Below are positions 9,701 through 19,992 of a DNA stretch of 64,000 bases, in pieces; position 1 is the first letter of the stretch, and every line of letters begins with the position of its first letter. Under the pieces are notes generated by a model. The model saw only the letters and a list, made by a program, of their open reading frames with translations. It was not told the origin of the DNA and ran no database searches. The stretch comes from Chimonanthus salicifolius (Eukaryota > Streptophyta > Magnoliopsida > Laurales > Calycanthaceae): NCBI GenBank assembly GCA_013350335.1, contig CM023541.1:35208739-35272738 (forward strand), written 5' to 3'. The translations under genes and the position numbers were made by a program.

Positions 9701-12478
9701 AATAAAAAAATAAGCTAGCCATTAAATGTGATTTTATTTGCTTATTGGTTTTGACTATGTTGGTCATCATTGACTGTAAACCGTTACAATTGCATAAAAA
9801 ATTGTATGATTTTAAAGTTTGATGTGCATTCCCATCTTTCTTACCACGGTATGTGTTGGCCTTTTGTTTGTGTACTGCAGGGCCATATTTCATGGTATAC
9901 TGTAAAGCTTTAACACGACTCACTCTCCTCCCATTGAATCACTATGTTTTGTAGCTTGTCATTTTTTTTAGAGAAATATTTTTACCAATGAGAAACATCA
10001 CCCCCTTTTAATACATGTGATGATGTTTGTTCTATTTGTTCTATCCTCTTTTTTTCAAAAATGCATGAAATAAACAAACTTACACCTACCAAGAAGAAAT
10101 TGCATTTGCAGATTTTGCTCAAGTTTTTAAGCAGACATTATGTAAATTGCTAGTGCAAAACTGTTTTTTCCGACCATTGTAAATTATTTACTGGGTCAAG
10201 GGATTCCATTGCCTCCTTCATTTTGTTATAAGTAGAAAATTTCCTTCCACAGGGTTTGCTTGAGCCCAACTTACAAGTCTTGAGACTCAATGGAAACCCG
10301 CTAAGAAGGTACACCCTAGAATCTCCTTTTTTTTTTTTTAATTCCATTAATCTTTTGTAGTTTATTCTCCATTATTAGCTATCCTTTTTTTATTGAATCC
10401 ATCACATCATCTTCCTCCACTACAACAACAACAACATCAATGTCATTCCCAATCTCAAATGAGCCAAATAAAGCCTCCAAACAATTAGATGGTTCTAACT
10501 TTTTTTTGAAACAGACAATGAATGATTTCATTAATTAGAAAAGTTACAAGACAATATCCTCCTTGTATAAGAGAGCTATACAAGGCCATTATATAATCAA
10601 AACACAACCACACCACAAAAGTAAAGGAAAAGCTCGTAGAGTAACATAAAACCCCTAACCCCATACAGCCCAAACCCCAAAGACAAAGTCAAGATGTGAA
10701 GAACTCCAATGATGACTGCCGTGGCTCCACACCAACCTTAATAAGAAAATTCGCAACATTGTTCGCTGATCTTGCAATATGGGAGAAAGTGATTCCTCCA
10801 ATCCTACTAAATCACCTGATGTCCCTAACCAAGTGAACCAGTTTCCACGAGGGATCCTTCCTGCCCATAGCCTAGCGTCTCCCTAAATAATGAGGTCACC
10901 ATTCCCATTCCTTGACCAAATTTGAAGCTCTCTCCTAATTGCCCTCAACTCTACTTCGTTTGATTCCATGACCCTTATGGGTTCTGAGAAAGCTAGTAAC
11001 AACCTACCGCTATCATCATGAACAGCTCCCCCAATCCTAGTAGGCCCCGGCTTACCCCTCGTTTCCCCATTGACATTAAACTTTACAATAGCCTAACTCC
11101 GGCTTTTTCCATGCCACCTTCTGTTTTCTAAAGATCCTACCCGCCTTCATGCACCCTTCTCATGACAGATAAAAGTCCTCCATGAAGTACCATGAGAATT
11201 CCTTACAGAGAGAGAGAGAGCCAACTCATTAGATTCTATTTAGCCCTTTCAAAAACCTCCCTAATCCCTCTTCTTTCCTATCAAATATCTCCCATTTTTC
11301 CTTCCATAATGACCAAAAGATCACCACTGGAATTAGCTTCCAAGCCACTCCCTGTCTACCTACAAATGGACCCCCAGCCCAGTCCAATAATAACTCCCCC
11401 ACAGTACTATCTAGAACCCAAGAACAACCCATCAAGTTTAGGAACAACCCCCACACTCCCCCTTTGAACTGACAACTACACAACAAGTGACCCACCATTT
11501 CCTCCTCGCCACATAAGGTGCACAATTGCAAGGCTCCTTCTGGTAGGGTTCCTCCTCCTCAGATTGCACTTGACAGAAATCTTGCCTTTGATTGCCACCC
11601 ATACGAAGACTTGGATCCTAGGGGGAATTTTATTATTCTAGGCCAGCTTACGCGGTGAGAGGGAATTTTGATCGTTAGAGTAGATTGACCTAATGATCAA
11701 CCTTACCAAGAAGACCCCTGATGGATCATGGATCCAAATCCATTTATCCTCCTCCATGCACAATTGTGTTTCCCCTAGAAACCTCATTAATGATTCAAGT
11801 TGAGATTCCTCAAATTCCTTTAAGGCCCTTCTAAGAATTACTATCCATTGAGGTACCCCATTGACTTCATTGAAGTAGTCATTAACAAAGGCATCCTTGT
11901 TCATTGCTACCCTAAATAATCTAGGGAAAACTTCACCAAGTGTCCTTTCCCCCACCCATTTGATAATCTAATTCCTTCCTTAAAAGTTGCCCCTATTCTT
12001 CCCTCCCAATGATGATGAATTGGCAATTTGATTACCTAGACCTACCTAACCATGTGGGACCAAGTCTGCCTTAGGTGAGCATTCTCCTAATAAATCTCAT
12101 GAGGCCAATCTCCCTTGAGTTTTCCAATCAAGATCTTTATTAAAAAGTTCACCCTAGTCAAGTAGGAACAAATCCTTATTAGATGGCCATTCTTGATTTG
12201 CTTGTTTGTTACAGCGCACATGGCTTTAAACGTTCCATTCATGTACTTTTAATTGTATAGTAGAGGAATGCAACTGAAACTCTGTGAATGTTCGTTCTGT
12301 GTTCAAACTGTCGTGAAGTTCCACCTTTTTTCTCCTTTCTTTTAAAAAGATGAGCTTGCAGGCAATGCTGTATCTTGTTCTGAAAACTTGTGCATTTTGC
12401 AGCATCAGGCGGTCCATTTTGGATCGAGGAGTCAAATCTGTTCTTAATTATTTGAAAGATAAAATTCCGGAGCCGTAA
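155..12478 (+). CDS. Leucine-rich-repeat protein, LRRC40-like, 3' part (five exons)
   Basis: Five exons (155-279, 366-462, 855-929, 10253-10308, 12403-12478) join in one open frame of 429 nt: 142 residues and a TAA stop. All visible splice sites are AG/GT and the phases agree. The product shows consecutive LRR units of the LxxLxxLxLxxNxL form (LQILDLSGN, LRILDLSQN, LTELDLSDN, LQVLRLNGN). It ends in a basic tail with LDRGVKSVLNYLKDKIPEP, which resembles the C-terminus I remember for LRRC40 and its plant homologues. Such proteins are thought to act as soluble protein-interaction scaffolds; no enzymatic motif is visible. The N-terminal repeats lie upstream of the window, so length and start cannot be judged. 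The 9.3-kb intron holds most of the transposons of this stretch. The LRR call is firm; the LRRC40 assignment is an inference from the tail. Confidence 0.85.
366..462 (+). CDS. LRR gene exon
   Basis: Acceptor ttcacag and donor gtaatg. One base completes the split Arg codon, then 32 codons follow, including VPPDISSLQQLRILDLSQNS. The exon is one repeat long and ends in phase 0 at IPK. Confidence 0.88.
855..929 (+). CDS. LRR gene exon
   Basis: Acceptor gagtag and donor gtgagc. It has 25 codons, phase 0 at both ends, encoding FKNLTSLTELDLSDNNI and LPLEL. It continues IPK of the previous exon in standard LRR spacing. Confidence 0.88.
930..2135. other. Intron of the LRR gene, no element recognised
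   Basis: First part of the 9.3-kb intron. No coding or repeat signature was recognised apart from short homopolymers. Confidence 0.5.
2136..2760 (-). mobile_element. L1 LINE 3' fragment (RNase H-like tail), minus strand
   Basis: A T-run (2137-2145) on the plus strand marks the A-tail of a minus-strand insertion. The complement reads like the C-terminal RNase H region of plant L1 elements, with words such as VTREIRAF and FIYVRRSVNDVANF, interrupted by stops. No target-site duplication was found, so the upper limit is approximate. Confidence 0.55.
2762..3676. other. Intron sequence with a short (GA)n tract
   Basis: Unclassified intron sequence. A GAGAGA tract lies at about 3213-3228. The segment bordering the hAT insertion at 3677 is the pre-insertion host DNA that resumes at 8068. 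Confidence 0.4.
3795..3841. repeat. Subterminal hairpin in the hAT element
   Basis: Perfect 18-bp arms (3795-3812 and 3824-3841, TGAATCGTGCGAGTCGAC and complement) are separated by 11 bases. Subterminal repeats of this type often bind hAT transposase; that role is inferred. Confidence 0.75.
4080..4610. repeat. CT-rich (TTC/TCT)n tract in the hAT leader
   Basis: About 530 bases of almost pure pyrimidine on the plus strand, built from imprecise TTC, TCT and TTTTC units with repeated CTCTGTTTTCGT words. It creates long Phe/Ser/Leu reading frames in all plus frames and an Arg/Lys/Glu frame on the minus strand. None has protein-like composition, so it is treated as non-coding low-complexity sequence. 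Confidence 0.85.
5334..7845 (+). pseudogene. hAT transposase, BED finger plus DUF659 type, disrupted
   Basis: Coding segments in order: an N-terminal BED-type zinc finger (about 5364-5530: WQFC, then CNFC, then a His-Leu and a second Cys pair in another frame); a DUF659-like core with GWTDGKNRSITNF, VTDNAAPYVRA and CAAHCIDLMLEDIG (5970-6290); a segment from 6722 with MDRAKEKIAKRLN; the C-terminal hAT dimerisation region, with WWDDYGDENKELRRVAIRIL (7147-7263); and a last exon (about 7369-7605) followed by an acidic tail (7698-7845, TAG). Two or three introns are likely between 7124 and 7697. It is broken by a frame change at the A-run 5442-5452, a second near 5840, and a (TA)35 tract at 6651-6720 that is not a multiple of three. 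No working transposase is expected from this copy. Confidence 0.85.
6651..6720. repeat. (TA)35 microsatellite inside transposase codons
   Basis: Seventy bases of uninterrupted TA lie between codons for MG and EGMDRAKE. A short original GYIYE coding run would be TATATATAT, so the microsatellite probably grew by slippage from it. Confidence 0.95.
8076..8471 (-). other. LTR-like segment (TATA and leader) read on the minus strand
   Basis: On the minus strand this begins TGTAGAACCC near 8471 and carries a TATA box (TTTATATAAAG, about 8310) followed by an AT-rich leader, as at the 3' LTR of a retroelement. The far end was probably cut by the hAT insertion at 8067. No second LTR, primer-binding site or pol domain was found, so the assignment is weak. 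Confidence 0.35.
8427..8498. repeat. Inverted repeat AAGAGTGGGGTCCAC
   Basis: Perfect 15-bp arms at 8427-8441 and 8484-8498 enclose 42 bases containing the TGTAGAACCC motif. It could form a stem-loop at the ORF/LTR-like junction. Confidence 0.7.
8466..9101 (-). CDS. Unrecognised 211-codon ORF, possibly retroelement gag-like
   Basis: Begins MDLMASNTGDEY with a second Met at residue 4. Next comes a short charged, coiled-coil-like stretch (SEFNEFRSELKATFAEFRV, residues 16-34), then a His/Pro-rich linker (about residues 65-95), then an unremarkable C-terminal half ending GRQM. The stop codon lies in the LTR-like TGTAGAACCC motif, so the ORF abuts that segment directly. An N-terminal coiled coil plus proline-rich linker is common in plant retroelement gag leaders, but no conserved gag, zinc-knuckle or pol motif is present. 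It lies antisense inside the LRR gene intron. A host gene fragment cannot be excluded. Confidence 0.35.
   Translation of the reverse strand: MDLMASNTGDEYVTRSEFNEFRSELKATFAEFRVSLLESPRETMHGERVGDKMTVEGNSEHSNQVDPTHHTQTQPSPPPIPPPSPPHIPRPSLIHNTHSDTDKETLSMVVPPLSFTPPVLSLVHGASLPTLQHYRLSSKEYAILQVSFEDPFFNGLFHPRLSPALFVPTKVGSCHMCIAGCIVNEIPVRLFGIGLHLSPISKSGVHSGRQM
9102..10252. other. Intron sequence upstream (minus strand) of the unrecognised ORF
   Basis: The part from 9102 to about 9690 is GC-richer and has proline/serine-rich minus-strand frames, possibly the 5' leader of the same unclassified retroelement. From 9700 to 10252 ordinary AT-rich intron was seen. Confidence 0.35.
10253..10308 (+). CDS. LRR gene exon after the 9.3-kb intron
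   Basis: Acceptor ttccacag and donor gtacac. It encodes GLLEPNLQVLRLNGNPLR, the last repeat, and leaves two bases (AG) for the next exon. It joins LPLEL of the exon at 855-929 without a phase conflict. Confidence 0.87.
10500..12177 (-). mobile_element. L1 LINE 3' fragment, minus strand
   Basis: A T-run at 10500-10507 is the complement of an A-tail. The complement then reads the RNase H-like tail, the zinc-binding region (CTLCGEEEMVGHLLCSCQF, 11229-11531) and the preceding linker (about 11638-11955, with KWIWIHDPSGVFLVR), in L1 ORF2 order with stops. The flanks share ATTAGATGG (10484-10492 and 12178-12186), a possible but diverged target duplication. It lies antisense in the last intron of the LRR gene. 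Confidence 0.8.
12403..12478 (+). CDS. LRR gene last exon with stop
   Basis: Acceptor ttttgcag. The first base C completes AGC (Ser); 24 codons follow and then TAA at 12476-12478. It encodes IRRSILDRGVKSVLNYLKDK and IPEP, the cap after the last repeat. The 3' UTR follows; no strong AATAAA signal is obvious in the next 100 bases. Confidence 0.88.
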
Positions 12479-14142
12479 TTCAAATCTAGGATACTGTTTA
12501 ATATGGTGATCTTTGCAAATCAGATGGGAGAGCATATATGTAATTGTGCAAATTTATTAAAATTGTATTTGTGGAAAAGTTCAGGCCCTTCGCCAGGCTC
12601 ATAACTGACATAACATTGTGTTAATAACTATTAACAGTAAATACAATTTTCTGACAGTTGAGATTGCACCGTTCCCTTTTGCTTGTGGCCTACAGGATTT
12701 ACAAATATCAAGTCACCATTGTGTTTTTAACTTCAATTTCACATTGTACAATTTCATGTTAGGGGAAGAAATGGGGCTTCCTTTTTCGAAATAAATAAAT
12801 TTCACTTTATCACTCTAAATACAAGGATGAGGGGACTCTTGCATGTTTGTGCATTGATAAATTCAAATGTTGAATCTTCAATGATTTTAAAGTCTGAGGA
12901 ATTAACTCTAGGATTTGAAATTCCATATTTGGTATATAACGTTAAATCCTTAATAAAGACTCAAAACTACACAATTGCTATCATAGATTACTAATCTACA
13001 TTAGACCTATTGACTGATAACACACCAACTTATCTATCTTGTTAATCATCAAATTGTTCATCAATAATATTGCAATTGAAACTAGGGTCTAAGTTCAGGC
13101 AATCAATCTATTCATTTAAATCTTCAATACAAACCCATCAGATGTTGAACTGGATTTAGGTTGAATACATTTATAAACATGTAAATGTACAGAATTCAAA
13201 TCATACATAGATTTGGATTGGTTTGATAGTGTGTTTTTTTAACAAATTGCTGAAAAAGGTCGGGTTCAAGTCAAATTTAGTTTGTCTCTAGTTGATTCTC
13301 ATTTACTTTGAGCTCTCAATCCAAAGAAACTCACTAATTAAATAGGTTTGGTGAAATTATACATTTAGGTTAATTGAATTCCATAAAAACTCTATTTTCT
13401 AAATTAGATTTAACTAAATCAAGAAATTAAATAAAAACTTTCTAATTTGGATAAATACATTGCTCATCTTTTATCCAAACATGGGTACTCTTGTCGGTTT
13501 GGTGATTGAAATTCCATTGTTGTAAAGGGAGGTTTTGGTCAATCGTGTTCTCTATTCTTTTCAAAACCAGGTGCCGTGTGAATTAAAGAGAGGAAAAAAG
13601 GGAAGGGTGTGTGTGTGGAAGCCTAATCGAATTATATATTTGAGGATTTTAGATCCATTGCTGTCTTAAAATCTATGTATATGTTTTGTTCAAAACTATG
13701 AATATATTGAGGACTTGAATTTTTAAGTTCATGAAATCTGCTTTGCGGTATCGTGCCTTAAATGTTCAAACGTCAGTCATAAAAGAATGAGTATTCGTTT
13801 GTCTTTATGAAACAGAATTGATGTCTCATTTGATTTTATTTGAAATTGGTTCCTTGCCCTTCCATCGGAGAGTGGTAATTATTCTCAATGATAGAAATTG
13901 GTCTAGGTTAATAACTAAAGCTACAATTAAGAGGCTAGGGCAGGATATAGACCTGCCTTGACCTGAGTCAAATTTGTAACCACAAGCCCCTTCTGAGCTC
14001 TAACCGAGGTCTGTCGACGAGTATACCGTATTTGTAAGACTTTAAGTCTGATTTCAAACTCAAAATGCATATGCATAGTTATTTGGGATGGTAATTTTTT
14101 CTAATCTAAAATAAGTTTGCATCACTTCACAAAAGATTAATC
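12479..14142. other. Intergenic, LRR gene 3' flank
   Basis: The 3' UTR of the LRR gene, then AT-rich sequence. No gene or classified repeat was recognised. Confidence 0.45.
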
Positions 14143-14309
14143 ATATATTAGAAATTATATTTTTTTGAACTTTAACAAAGATAATATTATTAAAGAAGAA
14201 AACAAAAAGTACAAGAAAGAAAGAAAATGAGTTCTAAAAGGTATAGACCCATAAGAAAAAGGACAAAAAGATTAACACAAAATAAAAAACACAAAAAACA
14301 AAAACAAAG

Positions 14310-17300
14310 TGTAATACCCTGACCCGAATTAAGCGTGACCAGTATGATAAATCATACTTAGACCAGTTAATCTTGAAAATTACGGTTAAGGCTTTACAAG
14401 AAGCCCAGGTTTGACCCAGTCAGAGCTCGAAAGTTCGATAATCCAACTCGTCTAGTTGGAAGGGTAAAATGGTAATTTACCATTATCAATAATATTTCTT
14501 TTATGTATGTAATTATTTGATTATTAATGGATGATATTGATTTTCTTAATTAAGAATTTTAATTCATAATTACATAATTATATTATTTTCAAAAATTGGT
14601 ATTTAAAACTACCCGAAAAGACCCCGAAAGAGAATAAATAAATATTTTTAAATAATTTCAGAAATAAGAAAATTTTGAGAAAATCATGTGATGATAGATT
14701 TTAATATAACGGTTTAGTTTATTTCTCAAAATTAATAAAGGTTGTAAACCCTTTTATTAATCACAAGTTAAATTAAGTAAATAGTGTCAAAATATGGATT
14801 TTGTTTAAATCTATGGTTTTTGGTGAATTTTAAATCTCTAAAATTTCATAACAAGTAGAGTTTATAAAACCCAACATTTTTATCAAGTTGGATTAAATTA
14901 ATTAAAATATTTAAATTATGTTTTTAATTAAAATTTAATTAAGACCAAAATTGGACTTAATTGCAAAACTTGCAGGAAGGTATCTATAAATATTTTCTAC
15001 AGTTTTTACTGTTGCCGCTGGTACGTGGCCAAGGCAACCCATGCAGACGCCTGTGGGTTGCCGGTGATGTGTCAACGTGCTGGCCTGGTTGGAAGGTTTA
15101 TAAATTCTACCCTCCTCCTAGCTGAATTCACCCCAAATTAAAATCTAACCCTCTGCAAAAACCAACTACCATCCCTCTCTGTTCTTTACAAAAAAATTCA
15201 CCGTAAGCTTAAGAGGGAGACTTTTCAAGTTTTTGATTTTCAACTCCAGAGATCAAGTGAAGGTAACAATTGTATTCGTTTTTAAATTTTAATAAGTTTA
15301 AAATCAAACAGAAGTGAAATTGATCAAGTTTTGAGTGTTTAAAATGAATTTGAAATTTAAGAAAAAACTTGGAAATTCTTGTATAACACTGGTTTTCTGG
15401 TTAAAATCCAATGCTTTGAATCAGTATTAAGGTTTTAAATTATTCCCTATGTCAAGAGGACTCACTGAGGAGTCCATCTGACTAGTTGGATGTGAAAAAC
15501 GAACCCATAAAACCCACTGTTTCTGGATTTGCATTTCACTCACCCGCTGTCGTTACTGTCTGCTGTGGCAGACAGAGGAGGAAGACGACTGTCAGAAGGT
15601 CCGAGAGTTGGTATTCAGAAGCTCCGAAGCTGACACCTTCAAAAGTTCCGAGCTTCAGTTCGAGGTTTCAAAGTGTTTAGAGGCCAACCATTTCTCCTGC
15701 CTCTGCTGACGGGATGTTCCGAGTCTGTTTGGAAGGTTCGAACTGCTCGGAAGATCCGAGATTTTATCGGCAAGTTCCGAGACACACCTTGACCCACCAA
15801 AGGTTCTATTTTCTTTTTTTCCGCTCGGAAGCACCTTCGGACGTTCCGAGACATGAGACTCGGACGTTCTGAAGTACAAAACCATATTCCGAAGTTCTGT
15901 AGACCAGTTTAGGCAGTGGTTCGAAAGTTCCGAAGCCACAGTACCTGGTTCCGAGGCTTGTTCCGAGGAAACCAGTTTTGATTTGTAAACCTTGGTTTGA
16001 TTCAAGATGCATATGTTAGACCATAGGTTTTAATGTGATATTTATACCCCTTTTTATAATTAAAAATGATACTAATCACTTTCTCTTAGTACTATAGTGT
16101 ATTACTTATTGTATTCACTTCCAGGCCGAAACTCTCTGTCTGTAGCTGACTCAGCCCGATAGCTATCTGTAGCTATGCGATTTCCTTCGCCGCTCCGTAG
16201 AAAAGAAGGGTTCGGGCACTGAGTGACCTCTAGGCCTAACTCGCTATAAGAGTAGTGGCCTAAGCACCTTATACCTCTAGGCCTAACTCAATACGTCAAT
16301 TTAGTCATGCTTAGAAGATAATATGAGAAGTGGCCTGAGCACTCTATTATATATACATTGCTGATTATTGTAATTAAAATAGTTAGTAACCAAATAGGAG
16401 ACTCAGTTCCATTTCCCCTGGAGATTTTTGGAAAATATGATAGAAATATTTGAAATACTATGAGTATGTATTGTTTTGTATACTATATATGGGTTGATCA
16501 CTGTTTGTATGCTTGACAGATTCCTCAATACCACACATTTTCTGTGAAAAGACTTAACACTGCAGTAAGAGTAAATCAGGTTAAAAAGGGATCTAGTGCA
16601 ATGAATGGTTTTAAGAATTTGTTTTGATGAACCCACTTATATGCCTAGACATGATGGACTATTGTGAAAAGTGCTGATGGATAATTGTGGTGTTGATCAC
16701 ATATGATGATGCTTATGAGTTGTGATGTTATTAATACTGCTTCAACGTACCCTTTACTATTGAACCATTACCGAGTTTGTGTGTGTCGGTTTACATCTAC
16801 TGGACCAAGTGGGTCAGTTACTGAACTTGTGTGTATCAGTACCGGTTTTGGGTGGGCCGGAGATGTACTTGGAAGAAGTATTTTGACCGTGTCGGGACTT
16901 AATACTATAGGTCTCAGCGTAGTAACTAGGTATTACGGTGGATGTCAGCAGTTATGGGATTATGATGAAATTTTGGACAGGATGAAACTGTTATGTTAAT
17001 AATGTCAATTTTGACTAACCTGATATTCAATAAACTGCAATGGTATGTTCTTTCATTAGGCTAGTTAGCTCACACTACTCACATTTCAGGAGATGTACCT
17101 TGGAGGAGGAACCTTCGTATCAAGCTTAGGAAGGATAAGCTGTGGCGTTGCATTGGTTTCCCTTAGATGGGGACTTGTTGTTGGTGTTTGGTTTCTTAAA
17201 ACCATAATTCGTGTAAAGTACCGTATGTGATACTTATTTTGTGATGGCTTGTAAAACCACTATGTGTTCCGTAGTAACTCTGATTTATCTATGAAATATT

Positions 17301-17499
17301 TCGTTGATGGAAATATGCGATTGTATGTTATGTGTATGCATGTGGATAGACTTATGGTTTGTGTGTGAGTCCACTTGATGAGATCATGTTTGGCTGGGCC
17401 TAACTCTTGAGCTAGCCCATTTATAAGCCTTAGAGATTAGTTCACTAAAGAAAAAAAAAAAGTAACGTTTCAGGCCCACTTTCGGGTCGGGGCATTACA
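14310..17499. mobile_element. Solo LTR (3190 bp), Gypsy/chromovirus-like
   Basis: Starts TGTAATACCCTGACCCGAA and ends TTCGGGTCGGGGCATTACA, a 19-bp terminal inverted repeat with two mismatches. It is flanked by the 5-bp duplication CAAAG (14305-14309, 17500-17504). There is no internal coding region, so this is a solo LTR left by LTR-LTR recombination. The long LTR with TGTAATRCCC ends resembles Tekay/Del-type plant Gypsy elements. It shares blocks with the solo LTR at 48281-55317 (AGGCCTAACTCAA, GATGAACCCACT). Orientation cannot be set with confidence. Confidence 0.88.
15590..15990. repeat. Degenerate GTTCCGAG repeats in the solo LTR
   Basis: About a dozen variants of GTTCCGAG or GTTCCGAA and its complement CTCGGAAG occur in 400 bases at irregular 20-50 base spacing. 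The block is GC-richer than the rest of the LTR. Confidence 0.7.
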
Positions 17500-17928
17500 C
17501 AAAGAATAACAGTTACAAAAGAAATGAAAAGGTCCAATCATAATGCTAGCCAATGACCTCACGTCTTCATATATAAATGATGTCCAACACAACACAGATC
17601 CCTCTACGTCACTCTTGGCGAAAAGTCTATAAACTTATTTGTTGAACGCCTTATATGAACAAAGGATACCTCAAGTCCCCTAACAAGTGTCATGATCTCC
17701 TTAACTGTAGTAATCAGTCTCCAATGGGAGACGCTTTAAGCCTTTTGCCCATTAAATGAGATTTGACGAATCTCCTTCAATGGCTAATTTTTCACTACCT
17801 AAACTTAGCCATATGGTCAAAACTCTCCTAATGCTAAATAGCTCAACTTCATTAGTCTTCGTTCCCTACTGATTCTGTGAAAACCACGGATGTCTGACCC
17901 CTGTAATCTCTATATATTAGAAATTATA

Positions 17929-19306
17929 ATGTTGGATTCTCTTATTTTAAGTAGGTTCAAATGCTTCACTAACGTAGGTCTTGATGGAAGGCTAATAACA
18001 ATAGTGATTTCAAACTGGCTTTATTTTATTAGAGATCTAATAAGGTGGAAATTTTGAAATTCTGTATTTTCAAAGACTAATTAAGCTAAAATGCTTCACT
18101 CGTATACATCTTGATGATTATGATCATCTCAGATTTGGTCTTTTGGGCTTTAGTCACTAGGCCTGAACCAATTCCAGTTTCACATCTGATATTTTTTGCC
18201 TGTAAATTTCAACAAGGCCGAACCAACCTGGAACAATTAAATCCATTTTTTTTTTCGGATGTCTATGTAGGCTCACGTTTAGCCAACTCATATGTGACCC
18301 CAGATATGATGGATGCTTGCCAATTGTGCATGATAATGGTGTTGGATTGACAGTCAACACGAGTGAATGGTTGGGCCATCCTCTAGTGTATCCATGAATC
18401 CATTAGGGTTTTCCTTTGGAAAGTTAACCAAAATCCATTAGATTTTCTTTTAAGAATGGAAATTGTTATTTTTCAGAGTGAAGAGGAAAGGCAAAATAGT
18501 AGGCCGATGTCACTGGCAAGAACAAAATCTGTCCAAAACTAAAGGATAAGTAGTGTAGCAGCAGTAGAATCCCACAAGCGAACAATAATCCGCTGCATAA
18601 GAAATCTGGGAAAACACAGTTGACAGGCCCTATCCATGGAGCCAACGTGTTCTTTCAACAACTATCCGTAAGAATTAAGGTTCTGGATGGGTTTCAGGGT
18701 GTGCCCCAATCCCCGAGGTGATGAATAAGGTAAGGTAAGCATCACGTTTAAGGCCCTGGAGTCGAACAAAAAATACAAGGACCATCAACCAGAATGATAT
18801 CACCATCCAGAACAGGATTTAGAGGAAGAAGAAAGTCTGCAATCAGCTGACGTTTCAGACTGGAGTACCTTCGCCAGAGCATGACACAATTAACCTGATG
18901 TAAGTCAGCTTATCAGAAGGAAATGGGGTGCCACAGTTGACAAAGAGGGGTAAGAATTAGAGATGTAGCTAAGATTCATATCAGGAGAATTCCAAACCTG
19001 GAAGCTGCTTGTGGATACTTGCTGGGGTCTACAGTGAGAAGATTCATATCAGGAGAATGTCAAACCTGGAAGCTGCTTGTGGATACTTGCTGGGGTCTAC
19101 AGTGATGAATGGCAGTCTACTGCAGGTGTACTAAAAAATGTGGTTCCCTGAAAGACCCAAGATTTCCTTGCACAATAGATTGCAATTACAGAGTAAATGC
19201 ATGCCATGCTGCCATTCTATGGATGGAACCTGTAGGGCACGAGTCACAAAAAGTCCATAGGCGTAGGCAGAACAAACCATATCGACATGCTAAAGCTTCA
19301 TAAGAA
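17929..19306. other. Intergenic, with a 68-bp tandem duplication
   Basis: No gene was recognised. The 68-bp unit starting GATTCATATCAGGAGAAT occurs twice at 18972-19105. The minus strand of 18480-19300 has short protein-like stretches without a continuous frame. Confidence 0.45.
18972..19105. repeat. 68-bp tandem duplication
   Basis: Two near-identical copies, 18972-19039 and 19040-19105, each containing CCTGGAAGCTGCTTGTGG and GGGGTCTACAGTGA. Confidence 0.88.
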
Positions 19307-19309
19307 TAA

Positions 19310-19543
19310 GGCCGTGTTCGGATAGGGAGAACTTAAAGAAAGAGACTTCTGGTGTCTCCTGGAGTAGAACTGAGAAGAAGAGTGTCCCCTACTGAGGGTG
19401 GAGAGAACAACCTTCTCCTGAGAGAGAAGTGAGGAAAAGTATATGTTTTATGTGGGCCCCACTTACTCCCAGTGTCATCCGAACAGGAGAACTCAAGGTT
19501 CTTCAGGAGAAGTCTCCTAACTCCTCCCCATCTAAACACAGCC
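19310..19543. mobile_element. Tourist-like (PIF/Harbinger) MITE
   Basis: A 234-bp non-coding element with imperfect terminal inverted repeats (GGCCGTGTTCGGATAGGGAG against GGCTGTGTTTAGATGGGGAG) and the 3-bp duplication TAA on both sides (19307-19309, 19544-19546). TAA duplication with GGSNSTGTT ends is typical of PIF/Harbinger MITEs. Confidence 0.85.
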
Positions 19544-19992
19544 TAAGGTTCAACACCACAGTGGAACTAGCATCCATCAGTAAAACCTCATATTCCAATG
19601 ATTACGGGAGCAAACCAAGCTCTAGAAGAGCACCCCTTGCACCAGATATCTATAGCCAAAGAACTAACTGGAAGTAGTGGCCAGAGCACCTTTAGCATTG
19701 CATTTAATACCATCATTATCATTTAATAAAATCTTGATTAAGCTGGCCTTCATGAACCACACAACTACATCTCAATTGATAATTTTACGAATAAATCAAT
19801 TATCTGCATAATGAAAGGGATATGTAACAAATTGAAATAGAGAAGACAAATTACATGTAATCAAACACACATTTCCAACAAGCTTCCAATGTGATTCAGC
19901 AGAAATGAACAACTGACAAGGTCCACTAAACAGATGGCGACTTTTTTTTAAAGTCCAGAACAAACACCTTTACCACCAAGCTACAATACTTT

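Larger units (their letters stand above)
14160..17911 (-). mobile_element. L1 LINE 3' fragment split by a solo LTR
   Basis: Flanked by a perfect 17-bp target duplication ATATATTAGAAATTATA (14143-14159 and 17912-17928). A T-run at the left end marks the A-tail of a minus-strand copy. The complement of 17500-17911 reads an RNase H-like piece (IEGDSSNLI and WAKG). Without the inserted LTR the L1 is about 557 bp. Confidence 0.85.
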
